64,000 nt of DNA from Pyropia yezoensis. Lineage: Eukaryota > Rhodophyta > Bangiophyceae > Bangiales > Bangiaceae. The notes under the pieces were generated by a model. The model was not told the DNA's origin. It ran no database searches and saw nothing but the letters and a program-made list of their open reading frames with translations. A program made the translations under genes and the position numbers. The DNA lies in NCBI GenBank assembly GCA_009829735.1, contig CM020620.1, positions 62,001 to 126,000 on the forward strand. The letters are read 5' to 3'. Positions 43,997 to 55,275 of this stretch are shown here, piece after piece. Within the stretch, counting starts at the first letter, position 1; each line of letters begins with the position of its first letter.

Positions 43997-44998
43997 GCGC
44001 CCGTGTTACGAAGAGGGATTCCATAGCGACTATGAGATAGACTGGGGGGTTGGGGGGCGGAGGCAATGTGCCTTGTCTTTTTTGTTTGTATAAGACCACA
44101 CCCTCCTAACAGCTCCATGTGACGTTGAACAAAGACGTGCATATGAACATGTGCAGCTTCTGATGACGTCGGGCGCCGTCGGGTGCGGGGGGAGCAGGAC
44201 ACCATGGTCCCTTTTTCTCGTTAGCCGCTCGCAAACACATTAGGAGTTCAGTCACGTTAGGCACGTTTTCGCCTGTGTGTGGATTTGATGATGTGCCAAC
44301 TGAACTGCACTGGCAAGAAACTGCAAGGAGTGCGGTTGAGTGCAGGAGCAAGACACACGTGCCGGCCGTGGAGCCCGACAACGTCAGACGCGCGCCGGCG
44401 ATCATGACATGACATTGTCAAAGGGTCCCCCATGCCATGCTGATGCCATGGGGCCCATGGGGGTCACAGCCGACCCCCACGTTGAATGACAACAGGAATC
44501 CTGACCGGACTGTTGCGATGACTAAAGAGGTCCTCTGGCGCTGGCGCCACCGCACAGTGGTGAACAGTACTCGGCAGTGGTTGATCTGGGGCCGCATCCT
44601 TGACACTGAGCCCAGCTTAGTAGTTTGGGGGGCACCTCGAGGTCTCTACGTATCGTTGCCAGACGGAGATCCATCGTGTTGTGGGGTGGAAGAGCACGCA
44701 CGCTTATCGTACAGCGCAGCAATGAACAGGTCACGGTCGGTGCGCTGGACCCCATTCAAAGGTTTTTTCGCCCAACGACTCACGGCTCGTTGCCGCCGCG
44801 CTGGTTTCCGATGCCCGGTAACACCCCCGCGCCTCCTCCCTCTGCTAGACCTGGGTACTCACCTACTCCCCCGGCGTCGGCCTCCGGGTGTGGACGTCGG
44901 TCGACCCGCCATTTCATTCCCAGAAAGAGCTGCCACCCTCACCGGAGGAGCTGATGTCGGGCGGTGCGTACCGGACTTCACCCTGTGTAGGCGGTGTC
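43997..44998. other. Intergenic between lyase and membrane-protein genes
   Basis: 1.0 kb of moderate GC, copy 1. A long plus-strand open frame (44437-45267) overlaps the start of the next gene in another frame and has no domain; it is probably chance. 44440-44475 contains nested CATGG palindromes (CCATGGGGCCCATGG at 44446). The copy 2 equivalent is 56590-57591. Confidence 0.5.
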
Positions 44999-46069
44999 AT
45001 GGCCCACCGGTCCAGGTACTCGTGGCGAGGAGGCAGCCTTGCTATGACATTATCCCTGGTGCTGCAGGCTGTCACCGCGGCAGGCGCCTCGGTGGCATCC
45101 ATCCGGCAGTCGGTGACACCTGTTTCCTGGGCAATCAGCACGGACAACCTCACCATCGCGGCGCCAGAGTGCTTTTTTGGACAAGCTGGGGACCTCATCA
45201 GCATGGTCACCGCGACAGAGGAGTGTGCACCACTGTGCATCGGCAATGCACAGTGCACTCACTTTGATTGGTCCGAGCCGAACCGAGGCCGGTGCCAGTT
45301 GAAGGGCGGCCCTGTCACGTTGGCAGATGCGCAGAGCTCCTCCACTCCAGGGGCCATTTGCGGCGTGGTGTTACCTGGCAGCCGGGTCCGTCGCCAAGAC
45401 GACGGTAGTGGCAGAGTCGGTCGCGCTTTTACTCTGGTTGGCAGCTTTGCTGGCGGAGCTGCCACTGCGGCGGTCGTCGCGGGATTGCTGGTCTGGTGGG
45501 CACGCCGCAAGCGGTCGGCAGCTCCTGCTGGCAAGCGTGACGCGGAGGGCGGCGGTGACGTGCCCGGAGCAGAAACAGCCCACCTACGAGCTGCCGACGA
45601 CCAGGGGGGCAACAAGTCGACGGCCGTGGCACCGCAGTTTGCGGCAGGGGTGCCTGCGCCACGCGAGCTCGCTACCACGTACGCGGCGGAGGGGTTTGCC
45701 GCGGGGGCGGCGACGGGGTCGGCAGTGTGGCCGACAGCGAGGGCGGCCGTTGGGGATGTGGAGCGAACGGGCGTGCCGGGAGCGCAATGGCCGGCTGGGG
45801 CGGCGGGCCGGCAGGGGTATCGGATGTCAAGCGCGGGCATCGTGACGGTGTGGGAGCCGCCGCATCCGCCTGCGGCTCCTCAAAGCACAGAGGCTATGGG
45901 CAGGGAGGCGGGGCCGCGGCAGCTCAGGGCGCTCGGTCCTCCGCCTTCGCCGCCACCAGAGCTGTGGGTGACGCAGGACGTGGTGGAGTGGAGAGCCCGC
46001 CAAAGCAGTCTTTCTACGCCTCCTGAGTCAAGCCCTCTGGGTCGTGATCGCTCACGCGGTCGCCAGTGA
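44999..46069 (+). CDS. Single-pass membrane protein with PAN/apple-like ectodomain, copy 1
   Basis: 356 aa from ATG 44999; an in-frame ATG at 44954 would add 15 residues. A hydrophobic leader (about 12-30) is followed by a small extracellular domain with six Cys (58, 76, 80, 86, 99, 121). Its ATEECAPLCIGNAQCTHFDW and GRCQLKGGPV resemble PAN/apple modules (taeeCaalCa...C..f.y......C.Lk), which bind protein or carbohydrate. A transmembrane helix (about 144-167, ending LLVWWARRKR) leads to an Ala/Gly/Pro-rich cytoplasmic tail of about 190 residues with no recognised domain. A receptor or adhesion role is inference. The last 15 residues differ from copy 2 because of one C in a C run (46028-46031), so the true C-terminus is uncertain. 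Confidence 0.68.
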   Translation: MAHRSRYSWRGGSLAMTLSLVLQAVTAAGASVASIRQSVTPVSWAISTDNLTIAAPECFFGQAGDLISMVTATEECAPLCIGNAQCTHFDWSEPNRGRCQLKGGPVTLADAQSSSTPGAICGVVLPGSRVRRQDDGSGRVGRAFTLVGSFAGGAATAAVVAGLLVWWARRKRSAAPAGKRDAEGGGDVPGAETAHLRAADDQGGNKSTAVAPQFAAGVPAPRELATTYAAEGFAAGAATGSAVWPTARAAVGDVERTGVPGAQWPAGAAGRQGYRMSSAGIVTVWEPPHPPAAPQSTEAMGREAGPRQLRALGPPPSPPPELWVTQDVVEWRARQSSLSTPPESSPLGRDRSRGRQ

Positions 46070-47100
46070 CGGGGGGGTCGCCAGTACCGACAAATGAATC
46101 TTTGACGACGAGCGGGTGAGAGAGCAGCCTTTTTTGACGATGGGCGGGCGAGAGGGAGGGACGGGCCGCTCGACGCAGGCGCCCGTTGCACTGCCTGCGT
46201 TGTGAGAAGGTGATCCGCCTCTGATAGGACTTTTGCGTGGCATGCTCAACCACTGTTAATGTCTACGGGGGGGGGCGGGGGTCGTCACCACCTTGCCAGT
46301 AAGGCGGTTTGCAACAAGCGCCGGCGCGGCGCTCCCCGAACGGCCTCGACACCATATGGCATGATGCTCGTACTCGACGCCGCGTGTCGCTTTCCTTTCG
46401 CAGCCGTAGCTTTGGTTGTCTATTTTTTTCTTTTTCTCTTCCAAAAGCCCAAAACGACGGGGAGGCGGTAAGCCATACAACGTGTGGCCCACGCCGGCCT
46501 GTGGGGTCCTGTTGGCAGCCAAGGCCGCCTCGGCGTCGCCTACCGCTGCAGTGGCAGTGGCAGCAGCAGCAGCAGCCAAAAGCCAATGCCCCCCCGTCGC
46601 CCGTGCTATGCCCGCGGTGGCCGAGGCGGCGCCAAAGACGGCGCGTCTCTGGGCAGCGGTGGCGGACGCGCTCGTCGGCGCGGCCCGCCCTCCTCTTTCC
46701 GCGTGGGAACCACGACCACCTTCCGCCCACACAACCGGGGGTGGGAGGGAGGGTGGATCATGGTTTGCACGAATAAAAACGATGCATTGTACTAGATAAT
46801 AGAATCAATTATGTACGTACCTATGTAGATACATAGATCAATATTAATGCAGATTGATCAGTTGGCGGTGTTCCGCTTTATATGTTTTACACTAAGGCCA
46901 CAAAGCGCTCCACGAAGTCGCTGCAGCGAGGTCATCCAAGTCCAGCAATAAACAACAGATCATTTAATAGTTAATTTATTTAACGTATTAATCTATAGAT
47001 TAATATATCTGGGATGTAAAAAGTCCATCTTTTTTCAACCATGGGCATGGGGTGTAACCGGGAAGGGGGGGGAGAGGGGTAGCCATGAACGCGTGACCGT
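46070..47100. other. Intergenic region with AT-rich island, copy 1
   Basis: 46070-46785 has short frames on both strands without a recognised family. About 46786-47040 is strongly AT-rich, in sharp contrast with the surrounding DNA, and contains the 20-bp perfect palindrome TATTAATCTATAGATTAATA (46986-47005), the inverted repeat CTATGTA-GA-TACATAG (46821-46836) and GTACGTAC. It abuts the 3' side of the retroelement remnant. The copy 2 equivalent is 58642-59695, with the palindrome at 59581-59600. Confidence 0.7.
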
Positions 47101-49600
47101 TTATTGAGACATGGGAGAACGCTCTAACAAGCACGTAAGCAGGACAAAAGACGAGAACGAGTACAAGAGGATGGGCACGCCCGCCTGCGGCGTTGCCCGT
47201 CCCAAGACATAGGGCGTTAGCCCTCTATCCCCTGGTGCGAGAGCCGCACGTCCCGACCGCGCGGCTTGCCGTTCGAGCCCGTCCGCATGAGCGGGCCCTA
47301 GCAGCTGAAAGAGGGACTGCGTTCGGTAGCGAGCCTGCGGCACCGACAGCGTAGTCGACACTTGCCGTCCCGCAAAAGGAGCGCAGCGCACCCGAACCTG
47401 ACCCACCGTCGGTGCTTCGCGGCGTACCGCAGCAGCGTCAGCGCCATCGTCTCGATCTTGGCGACCCGCTGCGGCTGCAGGCGGAAGATGCCCATCTCCG
47501 TGTCGACGACGTGCCCCAACAGGGGCAGCGCCGTCGTCCCGTCGCGGACGCCTTTGCGCTGGTGCATCCTCAGCCCCAGGACTCCCAGCAGCTCCGCTGC
47601 AGCTTGCCACCCCTTGGCCGCGTCCGCTCTCGTAGCCGGGCTGCTCGGTTTGGCGACCGGCGGCGGGCCCCCAAAGTCGTCGACGTACGCCGTCGCCACG
47701 AAGCCCATCTCCCGCAGCTTGGCCACCACCGGCCGGCAGACCTTCGTCCATGTAAATGGGGCGATGGCGAGCCCGAACGGCAGGGAAAAGGGCGCGAAGA
47801 CGCGCCCCTGCAACGTGAAGCACAGCAGGGGTTGGTCCTCCGCCCGGATCCGGAGGTGGTGGAAGGCGTCCGCAATGTCCCACGAGATCATCTGGTCGTC
47901 CGGGCGCAGGCCGGGAGCCAACTCCGCCAGCGTCTCGTACTTGAAGCGCCGCCTCTCCATGTAGGCGTTGGGGTGACGGCAGTCCACCACCAGCCGCGGC
48001 TTGCCCGCGCTATGGGTGACAAAAGCCCCGACGATGCACTGCGCCTGCTCCACCTCGTCGGCGGAGAGCTCCCGCAGGTAGCCGGCCGCTAGCCAGCGAG
48101 CGAGCTCCTCCTTGGCCCACTCATTGTCCTCGGAGTTGAGTTGGTACCCTCGACTCCGGTACCGCGGCGGCCGCTGCCGCCACGGAATCTGCACCCCGCG
48201 GAGGATGGTCTCTACCACCCACCGCGAAGCCCCCAGGGACCGCCATGCCTTGATCGCCCGCCGGGTCGCCGTGTAAGGACGCAACGACGGGTGCGTGGGG
48301 TCCGCCCGGCCGACGGTTGGGGAATGTCCGCCGGCCGAGGCCTCTTGCCCCTTGGCGCCTGGGGGTGAAGCCACCCCCCCCGGGGCCAGACGAAAAAACT
48401 TAGGCGGTTCTCCCGCCGCCCCCGCTGCCTCCACCTCGGCCGGCGCCGCCGGAAGCCGATTGGCCGGCGCCGCCACCTCTTCCGCCAGTTTTCTGGCCGC
48501 CTCCACCGCCGCCGCCGCCGCCAGCGCCAGGCGTTCCTTTCTGGCCGTCCTTCTTGGCGACCTTGTTGGAGTTTTGCCCACCGCCGCCGCCGCCTCCGCC
48601 GCCGCCGCCCCCGCCACCTCCGCCGCCGCCGCCGCCGCCCGACCCTGGGCTGACCCTGACGCCACGGCGTCGGGCGCGCGCCTCTGCTGCCGCCTTGATG
48701 TTGATCCGCACCTCGTCGCGGGCGACCGTGGAGAGCCAGCGGCGACCCTTGGCCCTCTGAACGTGTTCCGGGGGACAGCCTCGGTCGCCTTGTATAGCTC
48801 GGCGCCAACAGGGTCCCGCTGCCGGTACTCGAGGTAGTCGTACTGGGCGGTCGCGAGGTGGAACAGCTGCCGGGCGGCCGTGGCCGCGCCGGCGAGGCGG
48901 TCGGCAAGGCCGGCCGCACTGTAGTCGTTGTGTGGTGGTGGTAGAGCTGGACCGCGGCGTTGGAGAGCTCTTGGGCCCAGGCGGCCACCTGGTAGGAGAA
49001 GGCCGCCTCGTGGTAGCCCGCGGAGCCGTGCTTAAAATGGGCGTGGAAGCGCGCGACGTCCGGCTCGAACGGGACGGGGATGCCGTCGCGGCGCTGGACG
49101 GCTGGAGGAATGACGTACGCCCGAATGATATCGTGCGCGTCGGGCAGGTCGGGGTCGTCAAACCCGTCGGGGTGCAGGACGACCTTGGTGGATCACGCCG
49201 CGTGGGCGGCGACGCTGCGGTCGCCTCGCCCGTCGCCCATGCCCCAAGGATGGAGTCCCCCGCGTCGCTTGACCCGACGGTCGAGTAGATGTCGTCGGGG
49301 GGTCGTCGTCGTCGTCGAGATCCCCGCCGCTTTCGCGGGCGAGTCGTCCCGGAGCTTTGGGGGCGGCCGCCTGGTGCGACTGCTGCGCCGCAGCGGCGCC
49401 AGCGCCGCGCACCAGCGTAAACAGCGCCTGCAGCTGCGTCTTGACCTCCTCCAGGTCGGTCTTGGACGCAGCCACGTTGACCGTTGCCGTCGATGCCGGA
49501 GAAGGCGGCGCGGGCGGGATCGTCTTCCCCGAGCCCGTGCTGCCTGCGGCCGCTGCGGCGCCGCCCCCACCGAGGGGGCATCGTCTCTCATGCCGCGCCT
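47101..49600 (-). mobile_element. Broken reverse-transcriptase retroelement (DIRS-like), copy 1
   Basis: Fossil retroelement read on the minus strand. A Gly/Ala-rich gag-like part (about 48400-49590) precedes a reverse-transcriptase domain (about 47300-48400) with GKPRLVVDCRHPNAYMERRR, ISWDIADAFHHLRI, LPFGLAIAPFTWTKV and the catalytic YVDD. The RFKYETL block and the FTK..rPvvakLR spacing favour the DIRS-like (tyrosine-recombinase) group over Ty3 or Copia, but no recombinase, RNase H or terminal repeats were found. It is incomplete, with a few reading-frame breaks. The reverse transcriptase is well preserved, so it is not very old. Confidence 0.78.
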
Positions 49601-50264
49601 AGCAGGTGCGCAGTCCGCGTCAAGCCGAGGCCGCCGAGGCAGCCTGGGAGTCCTCTCTTGCCGCTGATGTCTGCGGCAAGAAGGAGGACGTTGCCGGCCA
49701 CCCGCCGGCAGTAGGGTGGGCGGCCCGGGGTACTTGTGGCCGCCGCCGGTGTCATGGACGGCGGCCCGCCCGTCGCCCCTCCTCCTCCCGTCTCCGCTGC
49801 CGCCGCCAGGCACGCCCCGCGTGCGCGCGCGCGCCGTCACGCGCCACCGCCGCCGCCGCCGCCGCCGCTGCGCGGTGCCCCCTCGCGGCCGCGTGGCCAA
49901 GCGGCCGCCAGACCGCGGGCGCGCCGGAAGAAAGAAACGGCGCAGGCCCAACGGCAGGTTGTGGCGGTGGGGGGGGGGGGGGGGGCGGCTGGGGAGGAGA
50001 GGGCAGGAGCAGGCGGTACGACCCGCCCGTCCCCCGCCGCTCCCGCCACGACAAGTCGAAACGGTGGCGGGGGAGAGGGTAAGGGGGTGGTACCACGCCA
50101 GCAGCTTACAGACGCCGCCGGCCGGGCCGCCCACGGGCTGTCCAGTTAACAGCCTTGCCCCAAGGGAGGGAAAGTGGGCGGATCTCTGCCCTAGGAGGTG
50201 GGGGACCGGATCGACGCCCGTGCTGCTGGTCGTTCAAGGCCAGCGTCGCCACTCTGCCCGCCCG
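49601..50264. other. GC-rich flank to contig end, copy 1
   Basis: Low-complexity GC-rich DNA upstream of the gag-like part; it may belong to the element's 5' side. It stops at the N gap. No gene recognised. Confidence 0.5.
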
Positions 50265-50764
50265 NNNNNNNNNNNNNNNNNNNNNNNNNNNNNNNNNNNN
50301 NNNNNNNNNNNNNNNNNNNNNNNNNNNNNNNNNNNNNNNNNNNNNNNNNNNNNNNNNNNNNNNNNNNNNNNNNNNNNNNNNNNNNNNNNNNNNNNNNNNN
50401 NNNNNNNNNNNNNNNNNNNNNNNNNNNNNNNNNNNNNNNNNNNNNNNNNNNNNNNNNNNNNNNNNNNNNNNNNNNNNNNNNNNNNNNNNNNNNNNNNNNN
50501 NNNNNNNNNNNNNNNNNNNNNNNNNNNNNNNNNNNNNNNNNNNNNNNNNNNNNNNNNNNNNNNNNNNNNNNNNNNNNNNNNNNNNNNNNNNNNNNNNNNN
50601 NNNNNNNNNNNNNNNNNNNNNNNNNNNNNNNNNNNNNNNNNNNNNNNNNNNNNNNNNNNNNNNNNNNNNNNNNNNNNNNNNNNNNNNNNNNNNNNNNNNN
50701 NNNNNNNNNNNNNNNNNNNNNNNNNNNNNNNNNNNNNNNNNNNNNNNNNNNNNNNNNNNNNNNN
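50265..50764. other. Assembly gap, exactly 500 N
   Basis: Placeholder of a fixed round length joining two contigs. Any open frame drawn across it is meaningless. Confidence 0.99.
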
Positions 50765-52507
50765 GGGGGTGGACCGGGCTGGGTCGGGACCGCCGCGGCT
50801 GCCCCGCGGCCAGCACCCCCCCCCCCCCACACAGCATACTGCGGGGGGGGGGGGGGGGCGTGTGCGCCAGGTAGAGCGGGCTCGCGAGCTGCGCGCGCCG
50901 CTGCCGGCGCGCGCGGCCGGCCACTGGCGGGCGGCGTGGCACCCGTCTGCGACCACGTGACGGCCTTCTGGCGGCCGCGCGGGGAGGGGGGCGGCGTCGG
51001 CGGCGGCGGCTGGGGGGGGCGCTGATGGCAGCAGGCAGGCAGGATGGCCGCCGCGCCGGCCGGCCAGTCGGTCGGCTGGGCGGGAGGGGTGTGCCACGGC
51101 GGGCCCTTGTGCCCCTGCGGGAGGCGTCCAACGGGGCACGGGCGTTGTTGGGGCCGAGGGCGGGTCGGGGCGGGGGGTCACCTCAAAAGAAAGGGAGCTG
51201 GGGCGTAGCCTATCTAGCTATGTAGGGGCAGGGGGGGAGGGGGCTGGTGTCAATGACAAAAGGTCGGCAAGGCGGTGCCGGTGGGTACTGCAGGGGGTTC
51301 GCTCTGGTGACCGTCCTCGTCGGTTGGACACGCAGCCAACCGGCGGTGGATGCACCGATAGCCTAAATACAGAGCCCCAACGAGGGGTCATCCCCCCTGG
51401 GAAGGAGCGGTGGGCGGGGAGGGGGGGGGGATCGTGAACGCTCTTCATGGAGAGGACCCGCGGGAGCCCTTGCTGAGGGCCTGGGACTGATCTTTGCAGG
51501 CACAGTTGATCTCGTCGGCCCCCACCGCGGACCAATGGCAATGCATCGATGTGTGCCCAATACAGTACTGTACTGTGTGTACAGTACGTGCAGAGCTGTA
51601 CGTGGCCCCGAGTGGGGTACGTCGCGAGCCCAAACTCGTACGTTAAAAAAAGTAATAAAAAGCCCGGCAAACTAACAACCGCAAGCACCCCAGCACCCCC
51701 TGCCCCCGGCCTCCAGCACCCAGTCAGCGGGGAGGCGGCGTGGTCTCTCCCCACGGGGGAGGAGGGACTGGTGTCTGGCAATGCGAATGGGAATGGGGCG
51801 GCCGGCCGGCTTGGTCGTCGGCCGCCAGCGCGGTGCGCCCTCCAGCGCTACCTACAATACTGGGAGGTTTTTTTGAACGCCACCGGCGCCGCTGCTACAC
51901 CCCGACCCAACAGGGTGGCCAGTGGGTGCGGCCCGCCCACCCCTCTGCGTCCGCGTGCCCGTCGACCGCGAATAACCACCGCCGGCCGGCGGTGGGCGCC
52001 CACCCCCCTCGCCAACAGCACGAGGGGAGGAGCTTCCTCGCTGGCAAGGCCGCCCGGCCGCCCGGTCGCCCACCGGCCTGGCCGCCCACGTGCCCGTCTG
52101 TCCGCCCGGCCGACCGGCCGCCCGGCCGCCCGGCCGCCTGTCCAGGTCAGGGAGCGCCGCGGCGGTGGTATGGAGCGCCGACAGAGGGCGGCGGTGGTGG
52201 AGCCCCGACAGAGGGCGGCGGTGGTGGTGGCCGCTTTGGCATGCGCGCCGCACGACAACGCGTCGTGACAGGGGGGATGAGCGTGGGGCATAGGGTCGGG
52301 GGGATGGGTGCCCACCCCGACACGCTGGGGTCCTTTGGGAGAGACACATTCACCGTGTGAGCGGCCGTCGCGGGCAGCGTGCCGGGGCGCGGAATCGAGT
52401 GACTTGGCCGACAAAGGGACCGAAGGTGGGGCAACGAGAAAGCCCGTCACCCATGGTGTATAAAAAATAGAGATCGCGGGTGGGGTCGCTCTAGCGGGGG
52501 GGGCCCC

Positions 52508-52631
52508 GCCGCCCCCCCTCCCTTGCCGTACGCGCCCCCCTCCCTTGCCGTACGCGCCCCCTCCCTTGCCGTACGCCCCCCTCCATCGCCTTACGCGCCC
52601 CCCTCCATCGCCTTACGCGCCCCCCCCCCCC
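52508..52631. repeat. 22-bp minisatellite, copy 2
   Basis: Same array as in copy 1, with small differences in unit length (one unit is two bases shorter). Confidence 0.82.
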
Positions 52632-53737
52632 TGCAGTGGGGGCACCTGGAACACACCCAGCGTCGCGGGGTCCACGCCCACCGGGATGGGCTCGTCGGCG
52701 TCCCCCCCCAGCCACCGTGGGAGGCGGGAGGCGCCAACCTCGCGGCGGAGCACCGGCACCACCCCCTCCCCCGTTGCGGGGACCCACCGGATCTCCCGGA
52801 TGACCCGCGCACCGAGCAGCGGTACCAGGAGCTTGTACACAGCCAACACGGACAGGGGGTAGTTGACAAGGTACAACCGCCCGTGGCGCTCGGGGTAGTG
52901 GGTAAAGAAAAGCTTGATAACCTCCCGAAGACGGGCAGGTCCACGTTGCGGGTGGCGGACCAGCCAGAAAAGTCCATGATGACGGTGAACCGCCGCGAGT
53001 GGCGGCCGCCCACAACGGGCGTGCGCCGGCGGGGCCGGCCAGCCACCACCGACGCCCCGCCGCCGGTAAAACTGGCGGCAGCAGCGGCGGTGGTGGCAGT
53101 GGCAGTGGACAGGGACGGGGGTGGCAGCGGGGCTCCCCCCGCCCCAGGCGCGCCTGCCCCCGCCGAGGGGTCACGATAAAAAATGCCCTCACACGATGCA
53201 ATGACCGCTTCAACGAGCGCCGCCCGCCGGAGGGTCTTGCGCTCAAACTGGGCGAGCGCCGCGTAGGCCAGCAGCCCTGCCCCCCCCGGGCGCGGGTCGT
53301 CACACGTGGGCCCGAGGAGGTAGGCCGGGAAGTTGGCGTCGGGCGCGTCCACCGCCGACGGGGGCACCGCCGAGACGCGGCGCTTGGCCCGCCAGCGGAG
53401 GGTGGCCTCAAGGGCGACCGCCGCGGCGGGGACGTCCCCGCCCGCGTCGCGGAGGAAGGAGAGGAGGAGGGTGTCCCGCTCCACGGCAGACGCCGCCACA
53501 CACCGCAGCAGGTCGTCGGGGGGGGCGGGGGGGGACGCGGCCGCCGCCGCGCGGCGGCGCGCTCCATGATGGGCCGCGCGGCGGTGGTGAGGGTGCTCAG
53601 CCCGGCGCGCTCGGGGGGGACAGGTCCTCCACGTCGGGGTCGGTGGTGGTCCAGGGGGTGTCCAACGCCGGCGCGGTGGCGGGGACGTCGGGGTGGGAGC
53701 GGAAGAAGCTCATCCTTGGCAGGTAGGACGACGCCAT
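52613..53737 (-). CDS. SEC14/CRAL-TRIO lipid-transfer protein, copy 2 (frame disturbed)
   Basis: Second copy of the 40016-41143 gene. Relative to copy 1 it lacks one A in the AAA near 52928, has a small loss in a GCC run near 53550 and one fewer G near 53617, so no single frame spans the protein. Copy 1 is open throughout and reads as a normal CRAL-TRIO protein, so copy 2 most likely carries consensus errors at a contig end and not real mutations. Confidence 0.8.
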
Positions 53738-54459
53738 TGTGGGCGCACCGTGCGCGGCCGACGCTGCCCGCTGCCGCTGCTGTGCTGCCGGCACGGCGGG
53801 GGCAGGGGGGAGAAAACGAGCACAGGAGGTAGGGGGGTCGGGCGGGCGAGCGGGCGGGCGTGCACCTTGGCGGCAGTGACGGGCGGAAGGGACGGCAGGA
53901 AGAGCAGACGGAGAACGTAGTCGGCGGGGAGGGTGAAAACGGAGGGGGAAGGCGGCAGCGTCAACAAGGGGGAGCGCCGTGCAGTGGCCCAACGGGCGGG
54001 GAAGGGGGGGCGCCCACGCGTTGTGTAGCCCGCCAAACGTGCGACTGAGCAGCGGCGGCAGGGACCCGCGTCGGGGGAGGCGAGGGGGCGCTCAGCGGAT
54101 CAGCGCGCACCACCCGCCACGCCCTGCCCGTCGTCACTGCCACTGCCGTCGTACGAGGCCGTCACACAGGACAGGGGCGGCGAGGTCAGGCGGAAGGGGC
54201 GGGGGGTGGAGAGGAAGCCCTTGGGGACGGGGGGGGGGGGGTGCGGAGGCACCCCACGCGAGCGCCCGCGCCGGGAGGCGGGCGGCAGCCGCCGGCGGCC
54301 GGGCCGGCGGCCCAGCTGCAGCCGGCCCCCCACCCCACCCCCACAGCAAAGAACGGGCACAAACGCAACGGGCGGGGGGGGACACACGCAGCGCTGCGGC
54401 AGCAGGAACCACGACGGCAGCGGCGGCGTCAACAGGCGGGCGTGGCGGTGGTGGTGGGG

Positions 54460-54499
<40 letters not shown>

Positions 54500-55275
54500 G
54501 TGGCGAGGCACCCACCCCACCCAGACGTCCTCCCCAGCCGACTGGCCAAGCGGGCTGGCTGCCTCGGACTCGGGGGACAGACCACCCCACGAGGTGTGCT
54601 GGGCGGGCGGGCCGCAGCGCGGGTGCCAGGAGGGGGATGAGCTGCGCGAGGGCTTGGCTATCGTCAGTCCATCGAGCAGCAGTCTCATTATTTTTCTGCC
54701 CGAACGAGTGGAGCACGGTGGGCACAGCCGGAAGACAGGGGCCACTTTATGGGTGCATGAGAAAGACTTGACATGGCCAGTACAGTCTTTCTCCATTGCT
54801 GTGACATCCTTTCTTGGGCACGGTGTCTAGTAACCAATGCAGGTCGACCGGCCTCTGCGGTGCGATCAACGCATGTGTCAGCATTCGATCGTTGTCACCG
54901 ACCAATCAGAGGGCGGAATCAAGTTCCAATCCTTGGGCTTACGGTCGCCACAAAGGGTGCCCAACAACGGAGAAAGACTGTACCCAAGGGCTGCCTTCGC
55001 ATTTATCAGAAGAACTACAACTTGTGTATTTTGCGATTGTCGCTGACCTCCAGCTGCAGCAGGGTCACTCGGCAGCTCAGAGCGGGGACGTTGTCGCCAC
55101 CGTGGCCCACGCGAGCCTCCTCTGCGCCACCAACGCCAAGCGGTCACGGTACAGGCCTGGGAGTTGGAGGTAACGTTGAGGTGACCCTAGCTCCCCGAGC
55201 AGATATTCCCCCCTGTCTCTCTCCCCGTTCCCCTTCGTTCTCCCCTGCTCTTCTTCTCCCCTACCCCCTCTCGTC

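Larger units (their letters stand above)
38156..50264. repeat. 12.1-kb direct repeat, copy 1 (probable contig overlap)
   Basis: Nearly identical to 50765-62861 in the same orientation and gene order. Copy 1 ends at the first N of the gap. Length is 12109 bp against 12097 in copy 2. The differences noticed are mainly one-base changes in G or C run length, such as 6 versus 5 G at 39153/51753 and 3 versus 4 G at 39193/51793. Probably one locus assembled twice. Confidence 0.95.

Noticed and set aside
44437-45267. 276-aa plus-strand frame overlapping the PAN-like gene
   Set aside because: It overlaps the better-supported signal-peptide gene in another frame and shows no domain.
46256-46799. Short frames on both strands before the AT-rich island
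   Set aside because: Ala- or Pro-rich without family features; neither strand is clearly better.
47270-47280. GTTCGAGCCC-like word resembling a tRNA T-arm
   Set aside because: It lies inside the retroelement, and no matching acceptor or anticodon arms were found.
50106-51181. Open frames running through the N gap
   Set aside because: The gap has no sequence; the frames are artefacts.
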